From Oceanidesulfovibrio marinus (GTDB lineage: Bacteria > Desulfobacterota > Desulfovibrionia > Desulfovibrionales > Desulfovibrionaceae), in contig NZ_CP039543.1 of assembly GCF_013085545.1 (NCBI RefSeq), positions 4,247,322 through 4,311,321 on the forward strand: a DNA stretch of 64,000 nucleotides, written 5' to 3'. The translations under genes and the position numbers were made by a program. The notes under the pieces are model-generated. The model made no database searches. It was not told where the DNA came from and saw only the letters and a program-made list of their open reading frames with translations. Numbering within the stretch: the stretch's first letter is position 1; each line of letters starts with the position of its first letter. Positions 43,834-52,328 of the stretch are shown here, piece after piece.

Positions 43834-44910
43834 CTAATCCAGGTCCGGCGCCTTGGTCAGATGGCCCGTATCGTCGAAAACGTAGAAGTATCTGGGCTGT
43901 ACGTAGACGTGGATGAGGCTGCCCACCCTGTAGGGGTGCACGCCTTCTTCCTCCAGGACCAGGGATCTGTTGCGATAGTGGAAATGGACGAACGTCTGCG
44001 AGCCGTTGATTTCCGCAAGCTCGACCGTGGAGGCGATCTCGATGTCCTCCTCGGTGTGTTTGTTGATGGAGAAATGGTGCGAGCGAACGCCGAAGGTGTA
44101 GGGTCCGGGAGGCAGGTCCTTCAGGTGCCCGGTCAGCGGGAAGCGGATGCCTATGCGCAGCTGGGCCTCGCCTTCGCCCACGTCGGCGTGGATGAAGTTG
44201 ATGGGCGGATCGCTGAAGACCTCGGCGACCTTGGTGGTGGACGGCTTCTGGTAGACCTCGGTGGTGGGGCCGGTCTGCAGGATGCGGCCCTCGTGCATCA
44301 CGATGATGTTGCCGCCCAGCATCAGCGCTTCTGATGGCTCCGTGGTGGTGTAGACCACGATGGACTCGCGCTTGGTGAAGATGGACAGAAGCTCCTGGCG
44401 CAACTCCTCGCGCAGCTTGTAATCCAGGTTCACCAGGGGTTCGTCCAGGAGCAGCAGGCCCGTGTCCTTGACCAGGGCGCGGGCAATGGCCGTGCGCTGC
44501 TGCTGGCCGCCGGAGAGCTCGACCGGCAGGCGGTCCAGAAGGTGCTCGATGTGCAGGATGGAGGCGGCGTGGCGGACGCGCTGGTCCACCTCGGCCTTGG
44601 GGATTCCCCGCAGGGGGGAGGCGATGTTCTTGTAAACGGAGAGGGACGGGTAGTTGATGAACTGCTGGTAGACCATGGCCACGTTGCGCTTGCGCACGGA
44701 TTGGCCTGTCACGTTGGTCCCGTCCACCAGAACCGAGCCCTTGTTGGTCGGCCTGTCCAGACCGGCCATCACCCGCAGCAGCGTAGTCTTGCCGGCGAGC
44801 GTGCGGCCCAGGACGACATATCGGGAGCCGGACTCCAACGCGAGGTTGATGTCCTTCAGGTAGATCTCTTGATCAACGACCCTGTCAACGTCTTTGAGTA
44901 CGAGCCCCAT
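43834..44910 (-). CDS. glpS: glycerol ABC transporter ATPase
   Basis: 358 residues. The signature LSGGQQQRTAIARALV and Walker B LLLLDEPLVN are canonical. The P-loop reads GRTLAGKTT in place of GPSGSGKTT, with the Lys and Thr kept. Its intact signature complements GlpT. It is the first gene of the importer operon, 156 bp downstream of glpR, across an AT-rich region with CGAAA half-sites. Confidence 0.87.
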   Translation of the reverse strand: MGLVLKDVDRVVDQEIYLKDINLALESGSRYVVLGRTLAGKTTLLRVMAGLDRPTNKGSVLVDGTNVTGQSVRKRNVAMVYQQFINYPSLSVYKNIASPLRGIPKAEVDQRVRHAASILHIEHLLDRLPVELSGGQQQRTAIARALVKDTGLLLLDEPLVNLDYKLREELRQELLSIFTKRESIVVYTTTEPSEALMLGGNIIVMHEGRILQTGPTTEVYQKPSTTKVAEVFSDPPINFIHADVGEGEAQLRIGIRFPLTGHLKDLPPGPYTFGVRSHHFSINKHTEEDIEIASTVELAEINGSQTFVHFHYRNRSLVLEEEGVHPYRVGSLIHVYVQPRYFYVFDDTGHLTKAPDLD

Positions 44911-45015
44911 TGAGCGTTCCCCTCGGCTGATTACGGCAAGGAGTTTATCCAGGACTGATCGGTTTCGTGTCAGACTTGTTTCAAATACATAACACCGTCA
45001 TGAAATTTTCTCAAT

Positions 45016-45058
45016 CGAAAGAGAAAGCGAAAATAAGAAAAAAAACGAAAAAAACGAG
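45016..45058. promoter_or_regulatory. candidate GlpR operator array upstream of glpS
   Basis: CGAAA occurs at 45016, 45028 and 45046, with a further CGA at 45055, in a purine-rich tract. DeoR-family regulators such as GlpR commonly bind repeated TTTCG/CGAAA half-sites. It is placed about 105 bp upstream of the glpS start. Confidence 0.5.
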
Positions 45059-45066
45059 CCGGCCTC

Positions 45067-45939
45067 TCACTCCTTGATATCTCCGTTGGCCACGAAAAGC
45101 TGCACCCCGGCCCGCTCCAGCTCCTCGATCAGGGGCGGCGGGGGCATGAAATCCGTGAACAGCGCGTCGATGTCCTCCAGCGTGCCCATGCGCACCATGG
45201 CGTTGCGGCCGAACTTGGAGTGGTCCGCCACCAGGAAGACCTTGCGCGCGTTTTCGATGATCGCCTGGGCCGCGCGGACCTCGCGGTAGTCGTAGTCCAG
45301 CAGAGTGCCGTCCAGGTCGATGCCGCTGATGCCGATGATGCCGTAGTCCACCTTGAACTGGCGGATGAAGTCGATGGCCGATTCGCCCACGATGCCGCAA
45401 TCCCTGTGGCGTACCACGCCGCCGGCCACCAGGGTTTCGATGTTTTCGTTGCCGCGCAGGATGGTGGCGACATTAAGGTTGTTGGTGATCACCCGCAGCC
45501 GCTCGTGGCCGTGCAGGGCCTTGGCTACCTCCTCTGTGGTGGTGCCGATGTTGATGAACAGGGAGGCGCGCGAGGGGATGTTTTCCGCCACCATCCGCGC
45601 GATGAGCCGCTTCTCGGCCTGGTAGAGGACCTGGCGGTTGGTGTAATCCACGTTCTCCGTGCTGTAGGTGACGCCCACGCCGCCGTGGTGGCGCTGGACC
45701 AGCCCCTTGGAGCAGAGGGTGTTGATGTCCCGGCGCACGGTCTGCGGGGTGACGTTGAAGGCCTCGGCCAGGTCCTGGACCGTGACGAAGCCGTGCTCCT
45801 GGACGATCTCGAACATCTGCTTGTGCCGCTTGACCACCGAGGCGTGCTTGACGTCCTGGTGGAAGGCCTGCTCGCGCTGGCTGGGGAGCCGGCAGGAGCT
45901 GCCTTCCACGAACGGGGGGAGTCTGAGCTGCTGAGACAT
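45067..45939 (-). CDS. glpR: DeoR-family glycerol-3-phosphate regulon repressor
   Basis: 290 residues. An N-terminal extension of about 35 residues precedes the DeoR helix-turn-helix (RHKQMFEIVQEHGFVTVQDLAEAFNVTPQTVRRDINTL, about 38-72). The sugar-phosphate-binding domain follows (FINIGTTTEEVAKAL, FGRNAMVRMG). It is expected to release DNA when glycerol-3-phosphate binds. It lies between the importer operon and the divergent catabolic genes, so it probably controls both. Confidence 0.88.
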   Translation of the reverse strand: MSQQLRLPPFVEGSSCRLPSQREQAFHQDVKHASVVKRHKQMFEIVQEHGFVTVQDLAEAFNVTPQTVRRDINTLCSKGLVQRHHGGVGVTYSTENVDYTNRQVLYQAEKRLIARMVAENIPSRASLFINIGTTTEEVAKALHGHERLRVITNNLNVATILRGNENIETLVAGGVVRHRDCGIVGESAIDFIRQFKVDYGIIGISGIDLDGTLLDYDYREVRAAQAIIENARKVFLVADHSKFGRNAMVRMGTLEDIDALFTDFMPPPPLIEELERAGVQLFVANGDIKE

Positions 45940-45964
45940 GGTGATTCCTGGCGTTTTTGTTCGG

Positions 45965-45972
45965 TTTCGAAA
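45965..45972. promoter_or_regulatory. candidate GlpR half-site pair, TTTCGAAA
   Basis: TTTCGAAA is a perfect 8-bp palindrome 25 bp upstream of the glpR start. A further CGAAAAAAA occurs at 45999. Fits autoregulation by GlpR. Confidence 0.5.
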
Positions 45973-46113
45973 GAAAAATATCTGATTATGTTCTGCTGCG
46001 AAAAAAAGTAATGACGATAAACACGCCGTGTGCTAGATTTTAGCCCACGAATGACGCAAGCTTGTCATCTGTGCTTTGAAATTGTCATACTATCGGGCAA
46101 ATTAATTCACAAC

Positions 46114-46132
46114 CGAAAGATAAACTTTTTCG
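46114..46132. promoter_or_regulatory. candidate GlpR operator CGAAA-N9-TTTCG
   Basis: Inverted repeat CGAAA (46114-46118) and TTTCG (46128-46132) in the AT-rich stretch about 150 bp upstream of glpA. The region 45940-46279 contains no gene and should hold the divergent glpR and glpA promoters. Confidence 0.55.
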
Positions 46133-46279
46133 TTTCCATGTCGGTTGTGATGGTGAAAAGTCTGAGTACCGGGGACGGCTCCACAGCCCTGGCCGCGTGG
46201 TTGCACCACGGCCGGGCACTGCGGAACGATCCGCTCGCGATCCACGGGAGCGGTGAACGCTGCACGACAGGAGGCGGCA

Positions 46280-47875
46280 GTGACAAAAGCCTTGAAGCCA
46301 GACGCTGCACGCGTGCTCATCATCGGCGGCGGGGTAACCGGCACCGGCGTGGCGCGCGACCTCGCCCTGCGCGGCATCCCCAGCCTGCTCGTGGAAAAGC
46401 GCGATCTGGCCGCAGGCGCCTCCGGCGGCAACCACGGCCTTCTACACAGCGGCGCTCGCTACGTGGGCTCCGACCCCGAAGCCGCCCGCGAGTGCATGGA
46501 GGAGTCCGCGCTGCTCAAGCGCCTCGCCCCCCACTGTATAGAGGATACCAAGGGCCTGTTCGTGGCCGTTCCCGGCGACGACGAGCACTACATCGCCGAG
46601 TTCCCGGACCTCTGCGCCAAGGTCGGCCTGCCGGCCAAAGAGCTCGACCCCAAGACCGCCATGGCCATGGAGCCGCACCTCGCCCGGGACGTCATCGCCG
46701 CCTACGAGGTCCGCGACGGCACCATCGACCCCTTCATGCTCTGCCTGGACAACATCAGCCACGCCTGCAGCCTGGGCGCGCAGATGCTCCGCAACACCAA
46801 GGTCACGGCCCTGAATGTGGAGGGCGGGGCCATCCGCACCGTCTCCCTGCACAACGAAAAAACGGGGGATGAGCTCGTCATTGAGCCCGAGCTGGTGATC
46901 AACGCCTCCGGCGCCTGGGCCGGCATCGTGGCCGATATGGCCGGCGCGCCGCTCTCCGTGGTTCACTCCCAGGGAACCCTGGTCATCACCCAGGACCGCC
47001 TTTCCGCCCGCGTGGTCAACAGGCTGCGCATGGCCTCGGACGCCGACATCCTCGTGCCCGGCGGCTCCGTCTCCATCCTCGGCACCACCTCCGTACGCAT
47101 CGACGATCCGGACGACTGCCGCCCCACCGTGGAGGAGGTGGACCGCATGCTGGACGACGCCATAGCCATGGTCCCCATTCTGGAGACCACCCGCTACATC
47201 CGCGCCTACGCCGGGGTCCGGCCCCTGGTGGCCGATACCAACGGCGACGCCAATGGCGACGGTGACTCCAACGGCGGCGACCGCAGCGTGAGCCGCGGCT
47301 ACACCCTGAAGGACCACGCTTCCCAGGGGGTGGCGAACTTCATCACCATCACCGGCGGCAAGCTGACCACCTTCCGCTACATGGCGGAAAAGGCCGGGGA
47401 CTTGGCCTGCCGCAAACTGAAAGTAGACGTGCCGTGCCGCACGCGGACCGAGCCTTTGCCGCCGTCCGACGCCGGCCGCTGGACCGACCCTAGGCTGGGC
47501 GCGCGCACCTGGGTGGACCGCGCCGAAGAGGGCGACGTGATCCTCTGCGAGTGCGAGATGGTCTCCGGCCGCGTGGTGGACTCCATGATGCAGGAGATGG
47601 CGCAGGACTCGAAGCTTTCCGCCCTGAGCGCCCTGAACATCCGCAGCCGGGTGGGCAAGGGCCCGTGCCAGGGCTGCTTCTGCGGGCCGCGCGTTACGGC
47701 CCATCTGTATGACGAGGGTTGGCTGGAAGCCGACCGCGGCCTGGACGAGCTCAAGGAGTTTGTGGGCCGCCGCTGGCGCGGCAAGGCGCCCATCCTCTGG
47801 GGCGTGCCCTTGCAGCAAGCCGAGCTCCAGGAGGCGCTGCTTTGCGGCATGCTGGAGCTGGAGCGCAAGCCGTAA
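46280..47875 (+). CDS. glpA: anaerobic glycerol-3-phosphate dehydrogenase subunit A
   Basis: 531 residues from GTG 46280, chosen for AGGAGGCGG directly upstream. FAD-binding VLIIGGGVTGTGVARDLALRG, then the substrate domain (GAYEVRDG-like DGTIDPFMLCLDNI; TGGKLTTFRYMAEKAGDLAC). The C-terminus has a BFD-like [2Fe-2S] set CEC...CQGCFC. It oxidises sn-glycerol-3-phosphate to dihydroxyacetone phosphate. Oddity: a 12-15 residue Asn/Gly/Asp-rich insertion (DTNGDANGDGDSNGGD) encoded by short tandem repeats at 47236-47283. glpB follows 62 nt later. Confidence 0.92.
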   Translation: MTKALKPDAARVLIIGGGVTGTGVARDLALRGIPSLLVEKRDLAAGASGGNHGLLHSGARYVGSDPEAARECMEESALLKRLAPHCIEDTKGLFVAVPGDDEHYIAEFPDLCAKVGLPAKELDPKTAMAMEPHLARDVIAAYEVRDGTIDPFMLCLDNISHACSLGAQMLRNTKVTALNVEGGAIRTVSLHNEKTGDELVIEPELVINASGAWAGIVADMAGAPLSVVHSQGTLVITQDRLSARVVNRLRMASDADILVPGGSVSILGTTSVRIDDPDDCRPTVEEVDRMLDDAIAMVPILETTRYIRAYAGVRPLVADTNGDANGDGDSNGGDRSVSRGYTLKDHASQGVANFITITGGKLTTFRYMAEKAGDLACRKLKVDVPCRTRTEPLPPSDAGRWTDPRLGARTWVDRAEEGDVILCECEMVSGRVVDSMMQEMAQDSKLSALSALNIRSRVGKGPCQGCFCGPRVTAHLYDEGWLEADRGLDELKEFVGRRWRGKAPILWGVPLQQAELQEALLCGMLELERKP

Positions 47876-47937
47876 GACTTGACGATACTGGCAGGGGCGA
47901 CGCGGAGTTCACGCGTATTACTGAAGGAGCAGCAGAC

Positions 47938-49308
47938 ATGCCGACCGACACTGCGAGTAAAGCGCACGCCATGGAACCGGATTGTTCCTGCGACCTCATG
48001 GTTGTAGGCGCGGGCATGGCCGGCATGGCCGCGGCGCTGTTCGCTTCCTCGCGCGGGCTCAGCGTTGCCCAGGCAGGCGCCCTGGGGGGCATCGATTTCA
48101 GCACCGGCATGCTCGATCTCCTGGGCATGCACCCTGTCGAAGAGCTGCACGCGGTGGACAACCCCTGGCAGGGGTTGGAGGCGTTGCGCCGCGACGAGCC
48201 GCACCATCCCTACGGCCTGGTGCCGGATGCGGACGTGCGCGCCGCTTTCGAGGATTTTACCGCGTTCCTGGCCGAGGCCGGCCTGCCGTACGACGGCTAC
48301 GCCGACCGCAACGCCCGCGTGCTCACCTCCCTGGGCACTGTGAAGCCCACGTACCGCGCGCCGTGCTCCATGTGGCCTGGGGTGCAGGCCATGGAGCGGA
48401 AGCTGCCGTGCCTGATCATCGATTTCATCGGGCTCAAGGGGTTCAGCGGCCGGCAGATCGTGGAGGTCCGCGGACCGGAGTGGCCCGGGCTGCGCAGCGT
48501 CCGCATTCCCTTCCCTGGCTGCGCCGGCGAGCTCTACCCGGAGCACCTGGCATGGTCGCTCACCGAGATGGACGTGGTGGACTGGCTGGCGGAGTCCGTG
48601 GCGGAGCACGTGCAGGATGCGCAGGCCGTGGGCTTTCCGGCCGTGCTCGGCCCGTACGCCGCGCCGGCGTCCACGGCGTCTTCCACAGCCAGCGTCGGAG
48701 CCGCCAGCTCCGGCCTGTACGACGTCATCGCCCGGCTCAGGGAACGGCTCGGCGTGGAGATCTTCGAGATTCCGACCATGCCGCCCTCCATTGCCGGGCT
48801 GCGGCTGCGCGCCGCTTTCGAGACTTTTCTGCCCGGCCGCGGCGTGCGCATCTACCCGCAAAAGCGTGTGGCCGAGTGGGAACGCACGGACAACGGCGGG
48901 TTCCGCTTCCACATTGCCGGCGCCGGGGAGGGCGACATCGAGGCCGTGGTGGAGGCGCGCGGCGCCATCCTTGCCGGCGGCCGGTTCTTCGGCAAGGGCC
49001 TGACGGCGGACAGGCACGCCGTGCACGAGCCGCTCTTCGGGCTGCCGGTCCTGCAGCCCAAGCACCGGGACGAGTGGCACCGCGAGGACTTCTTCGATGC
49101 CCGGGGACATCCGCTGAACAGGACCGGCGTGGAGGTGGACGCCCGGTTGCGGCCGCTCTCGGAGAACGGCCACCCAGCGTTTCCCAACCTTTTCGCGGCG
49201 GGTTCCATTCTGGCCAATCAGGACTGGATGCGCGCCAAGTGTGGCGCAGGCCTGGCAATCGCCACGGCGTATGCCGCGGTGCAGTCGTACCAGAACAGTC
49301 TGTCGTGA
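47938..49308 (+). CDS. glpB: anaerobic glycerol-3-phosphate dehydrogenase subunit B
   Basis: 456 residues from ATG 47938 (AAGGAGCAGCAGAC upstream). Flavin-binding DLMVVGAGMAGMAAALFASSRG at the N-terminus and ILAGGRFFGKGL near the C-terminus match GlpB, which relays electrons from GlpA. It is slightly longer than E. coli GlpB because of an Ala/Ser-rich loop (about residues 240-262). No GlpC follows; instead the next gene is a NarI/HdrC-like membrane protein. Confidence 0.87.
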   Translation: MPTDTASKAHAMEPDCSCDLMVVGAGMAGMAAALFASSRGLSVAQAGALGGIDFSTGMLDLLGMHPVEELHAVDNPWQGLEALRRDEPHHPYGLVPDADVRAAFEDFTAFLAEAGLPYDGYADRNARVLTSLGTVKPTYRAPCSMWPGVQAMERKLPCLIIDFIGLKGFSGRQIVEVRGPEWPGLRSVRIPFPGCAGELYPEHLAWSLTEMDVVDWLAESVAEHVQDAQAVGFPAVLGPYAAPASTASSTASVGAASSGLYDVIARLRERLGVEIFEIPTMPPSIAGLRLRAAFETFLPGRGVRIYPQKRVAEWERTDNGGFRFHIAGAGEGDIEAVVEARGAILAGGRFFGKGLTADRHAVHEPLFGLPVLQPKHRDEWHREDFFDARGHPLNRTGVEVDARLRPLSENGHPAFPNLFAAGSILANQDWMRAKCGAGLAIATAYAAVQSYQNSLS

Positions 49309-49482
49309 GAGGAAGCCGGCAGGTGATGTCGGTACCTGACGTACGAGGACTTTTCGGCCCGGCAGGTGATGCCACTGCCTGCTGCGGGAGAACTTTTTCG
49401 ACAGCTTCATAGGCCAGCCGGCGAGGGCTGCCGGCGCGTGGCGTGAACCAATCAAGAAGGTGCGGCACCGGAAGCAGTGTCC

Positions 49483-51258
49483 ATGGATTTTCTCACAGGA
49501 GGTCTCCTTATTTCCCTGGCCGCGTGCCTGGCCGGATTCGCCTGGCGGATTCGGCGCAGTCGCGGTGGGGTACGAATCAGCAGTGAGGCCCACGAGCCCC
49601 CGCATCGAGCACCCTGCCCAAAGAAGGCCGGTGAACGTGGCGGCGCAGGATTGGGCGTCCTCCGCTACCTCAAGGCTTTCTTGCTCGACGTGCTTTTCCA
49701 GGCGCACCTGGTACGGGCCAGTGTGTCGCGCTGGACCATGCACTTCCTCCTGGCCGCGGGGTTCGTGGGCCTTCTGCTAATGCACGCCATGGACGGCGTG
49801 TTCTCCCGCGCCGTTCTGCCCATGTACGAGCCCACGCTGGACCCGTACCAGTGGCTGCGCAACCTGTTCGGCCTCATGGTGCTGGCGGGCGTGGCCCTGG
49901 CCGTGTACCGCCGGCTCACAATCACCGGGCTCAAGCGCACCACCCGCAGGGACGACTGGTTCGCCCTGGCCATCATCGCAGCCATCGTCCTCTCCGGCTT
50001 TGTTCTGGAAAGCGCCAAGATCACCTCCCAGAGCGAGTTCGACAGCATGGTGGCCGACTACTTCGTGAGCGACGACCCGGCCGAGATAGCCGGCCTGCAA
50101 ATGGTCTGGGCCAACGAGTACGGCGTGGTCTTCACCCACCCGGCGCCCGAGCCCATGGACATGACTCCGGACGAGCTCCTGGCCCTGGGCCGGGAGGTCA
50201 ACGACTTCGCCTGCACTTCCTGCCACTCGGACACGGCCTCGGCCTTTGTCTCCTACCCGCTCTCCAGGGCGCTCAAGCCGGCGGCGCCGGTGTTGGGCTC
50301 GGCCGGCGGGGTGTCCACATTATGGTATGTCCACGTGCTGCTCTGCTTCCTGGGCATCGTCTACCTGCCATTCGGCAAGATGGCGCACGTCTTCCTCACG
50401 CCGCTCAATCTGCTGGTTCAACCCACGCGGCCCAGGCCGGAGCGCGGCGCACAGCCAGACGCCTGCGGCGGCGCTCCCGGCACCGCCACAACGCTTCGCC
50501 GCACCATCGGCATGGAAGCCTGCATGCACTGCGGCATGTGCAGCGAGCATTGCAGCGTGGCCGCGTCTTACGCCGTGCTCGGCACCGCGGAGATCCTGCC
50601 TTCGGAGAAGCTGCGCGGCCTCAGGCACAAGGGCGCGGGCGAGCTGGACCCTGCCGAGGCTTTCGCATTCGCCGAAGGCAGCTTTGTCTGCACGGAGTGC
50701 CACCGCTGCACGGACGTCTGCCCGGCGCGCATCGATTTGCAGGAGTTGTGGATATCCTCCAAGCGGACGCTGATGGCCGAGGAGGCCGGCGGCGCCGGCG
50801 TGCGCGGCGAACCCCATCGCCAGATGACGCGTTTTACGGCCGGTCAGTGGGCCGAGCGGTTCTCACAAGGACTGCTGCACAAGCCTTCGCAGGAAGAGAC
50901 CGAGCGGCCCGTGGTGCTGGCCGATCGTCCGCAGACCTTCTGGGCCTGCGTGCAGTGCACCACCTGCACTAATGTCTGTCCGGTGGTGGCGGCCGCCACA
51001 GATCCGGTGCAGGAGCTGGATCTGACCCCGCAGCAGATCATGAACATGCTGCGCATGGGCCTGCGGGACCACGTGCTGGGCGCGCGCATGGTCTGGAGCT
51101 GCGTGACCTGCTACAAGTGCCAGGAGCATTGCCCCCAGGGCGTGCGTGTGGCCGACGTGCTCTTCGAGCTGCGCAACATCGCCTCGGCCAGGCTGCGCCA
51201 CGCCGCGCTGCACAATGATGCGGATAGGGACACCCATCATCAGGGAGGCGCCGCGTGA
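49483..51258 (+). CDS. NarI-like cytochrome b fused to four-cluster HdrC-like Fe-S protein, probable GlpC replacement
   Basis: 591 residues. TM1 (about 3-22) is followed by a basic cytosolic stretch, then TM2-TM5 with His-bearing helices (RWTMHFLLAAGFVGLLLMHAM; WYVHVLLCFLGIVYLPFGKMAH) of the NarI/DsrM type, which bind b hemes. The loop between TM4 and TM5 carries C244TSCH248, a c-type heme motif, and by the positive-inside rule this loop is periplasmic. The C-terminal cytoplasmic half has four CxxCxxCxxxC motifs (CMHCGMCSEHC, CTECHRCTDVC, CVQCTTCTNVC, CVTCYKCQEHC), double the HdrC number. Its stop overlaps the next gene. It probably passes GlpAB electrons to menaquinone. Confidence 0.8.
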   Translation: MDFLTGGLLISLAACLAGFAWRIRRSRGGVRISSEAHEPPHRAPCPKKAGERGGAGLGVLRYLKAFLLDVLFQAHLVRASVSRWTMHFLLAAGFVGLLLMHAMDGVFSRAVLPMYEPTLDPYQWLRNLFGLMVLAGVALAVYRRLTITGLKRTTRRDDWFALAIIAAIVLSGFVLESAKITSQSEFDSMVADYFVSDDPAEIAGLQMVWANEYGVVFTHPAPEPMDMTPDELLALGREVNDFACTSCHSDTASAFVSYPLSRALKPAAPVLGSAGGVSTLWYVHVLLCFLGIVYLPFGKMAHVFLTPLNLLVQPTRPRPERGAQPDACGGAPGTATTLRRTIGMEACMHCGMCSEHCSVAASYAVLGTAEILPSEKLRGLRHKGAGELDPAEAFAFAEGSFVCTECHRCTDVCPARIDLQELWISSKRTLMAEEAGGAGVRGEPHRQMTRFTAGQWAERFSQGLLHKPSQEETERPVVLADRPQTFWACVQCTTCTNVCPVVAAATDPVQELDLTPQQIMNMLRMGLRDHVLGARMVWSCVTCYKCQEHCPQGVRVADVLFELRNIASARLRHAALHNDADRDTHHQGGAA

Positions 51259-52124
51259 AATACGTGTGGTTTCCGGGCTGCAAGATCCCGTACCACCAGC
51301 CGCAGTACGGCGAGGCGTCCCGCGCCGTGTGCGCGGCCCTGGGCGTGGAGCTCGTGGACCTGGAGTTGGGCTGCTGCGGCTATCCGGTGCGGCACCAGAG
51401 CTTCGAGGCCTCGGTGCTCTCCTCGGCGCGCAACCTGGCCCTGGCCGCAGCGGAAGGCCTGCCCATCCTCACGCCGTGCAAGTGCTGCTACGGCAACCTG
51501 CGGCACGCCATCTACTGGATGGAGCGCAACGAAACACTGCAGAAACGGATACGGCGGCTGCTCGCCCAGGAGGGGCTGCACCTGCCCACACGGCCGGTCG
51601 ACTGGCCCGAGCCCGTGCATCTGCTCACTGCCCTGGACCGCGACGTGGGCGCACCCGCCATCGCCGTCGCGGTCACGAATCCGCTGACCGATATCAAGAT
51701 AGCGGCGCATTACGGCTGCCACGCGCTGCGGCCCGGCAACGTGACGCGCTTCGACAACCCGCTCCAGCCCACACTTTTCGAGCGTCTCGTGGAGGCGGCC
51801 GGGGCCACGGCCGTGTACTGGCCCATGCGGCTGGAGTGCTGCGGCAACCCGCTTTTCGGCAAGGACGACCGCATGGCCCTCAAGCTCGCGCGCAAGAAGC
51901 TCGTGGACGCCATGACCGCCGGGGCCCAGGTGCTCGCCACCGCCTGCACCTACTGCCAGCTCCAGTTCGATACGCACCGCAGCCTGCTGCATGAGCTCAT
52001 GCCGCTGGAAGGGGCGCCGCCGTCCGTGCTCTACCCGCAGCTCCTGGGCCTGGCCCTGGGCCTGCCGCCCGCCACCCTGGGCCTGCACCGCAACGTGACG
52101 GACTGGGCACGGATATTGGGGTAG
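51255..52124 (+). CDS. HdrB-like CCG-domain protein
   Basis: 289 residues with two CCG domains: GCKIP...LGCCGYP...TPCKCC and YGCHALRP...LECCGNP...ACTYC. These bind the non-cubane [4Fe-4S] clusters of HdrB or a degenerate version. It overlaps the preceding gene by 4 bases. Together they look like an HdrC/HdrB (DsrMK, GlpC, TmcB-like) module attached to GlpAB. Whether it has its own disulfide-reducing activity or only transfers electrons cannot be told from sequence. Confidence 0.83.
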   Translation: MKYVWFPGCKIPYHQPQYGEASRAVCAALGVELVDLELGCCGYPVRHQSFEASVLSSARNLALAAAEGLPILTPCKCCYGNLRHAIYWMERNETLQKRIRRLLAQEGLHLPTRPVDWPEPVHLLTALDRDVGAPAIAVAVTNPLTDIKIAAHYGCHALRPGNVTRFDNPLQPTLFERLVEAAGATAVYWPMRLECCGNPLFGKDDRMALKLARKKLVDAMTAGAQVLATACTYCQLQFDTHRSLLHELMPLEGAPPSVLYPQLLGLALGLPPATLGLHRNVTDWARILG

Positions 52125-52160
52125 GGAAGGCCTCCGGTGGACGCTGTCCCCCGGTTCCCC

Positions 52161-52224
52161 TGCCGGGGACCAGTGGTCCCCGGACCCCTATTATAGGGTG
52201 GGAGCCCGAGGGCAACGCCCTCGG
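52161..52224 (+). repeat. modular palindromic repeat, copy R4 (A-C, hairpin B deleted)
   Basis: A: CCGGGGACC/GGTCCCCGG (52163-52183). C: CCGAGGGC/GCCCTCGG (52206-52224), with the ACCCCTATTATAGGGT spacer kept and hairpin B cleanly missing. It lies between the HdrB-like gene and glpK. Confidence 0.85.
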
Positions 52225-52328
52225 TTGAATCAAGTGCAGGGCGTGGCCCTTTCCATTTGTGCCGGCATCTCGTAGGTGGGAGATAGGCAGGGGACTGGTG
52301 GTGTGTGAGTGAGACCAAGGAGAGAGTG

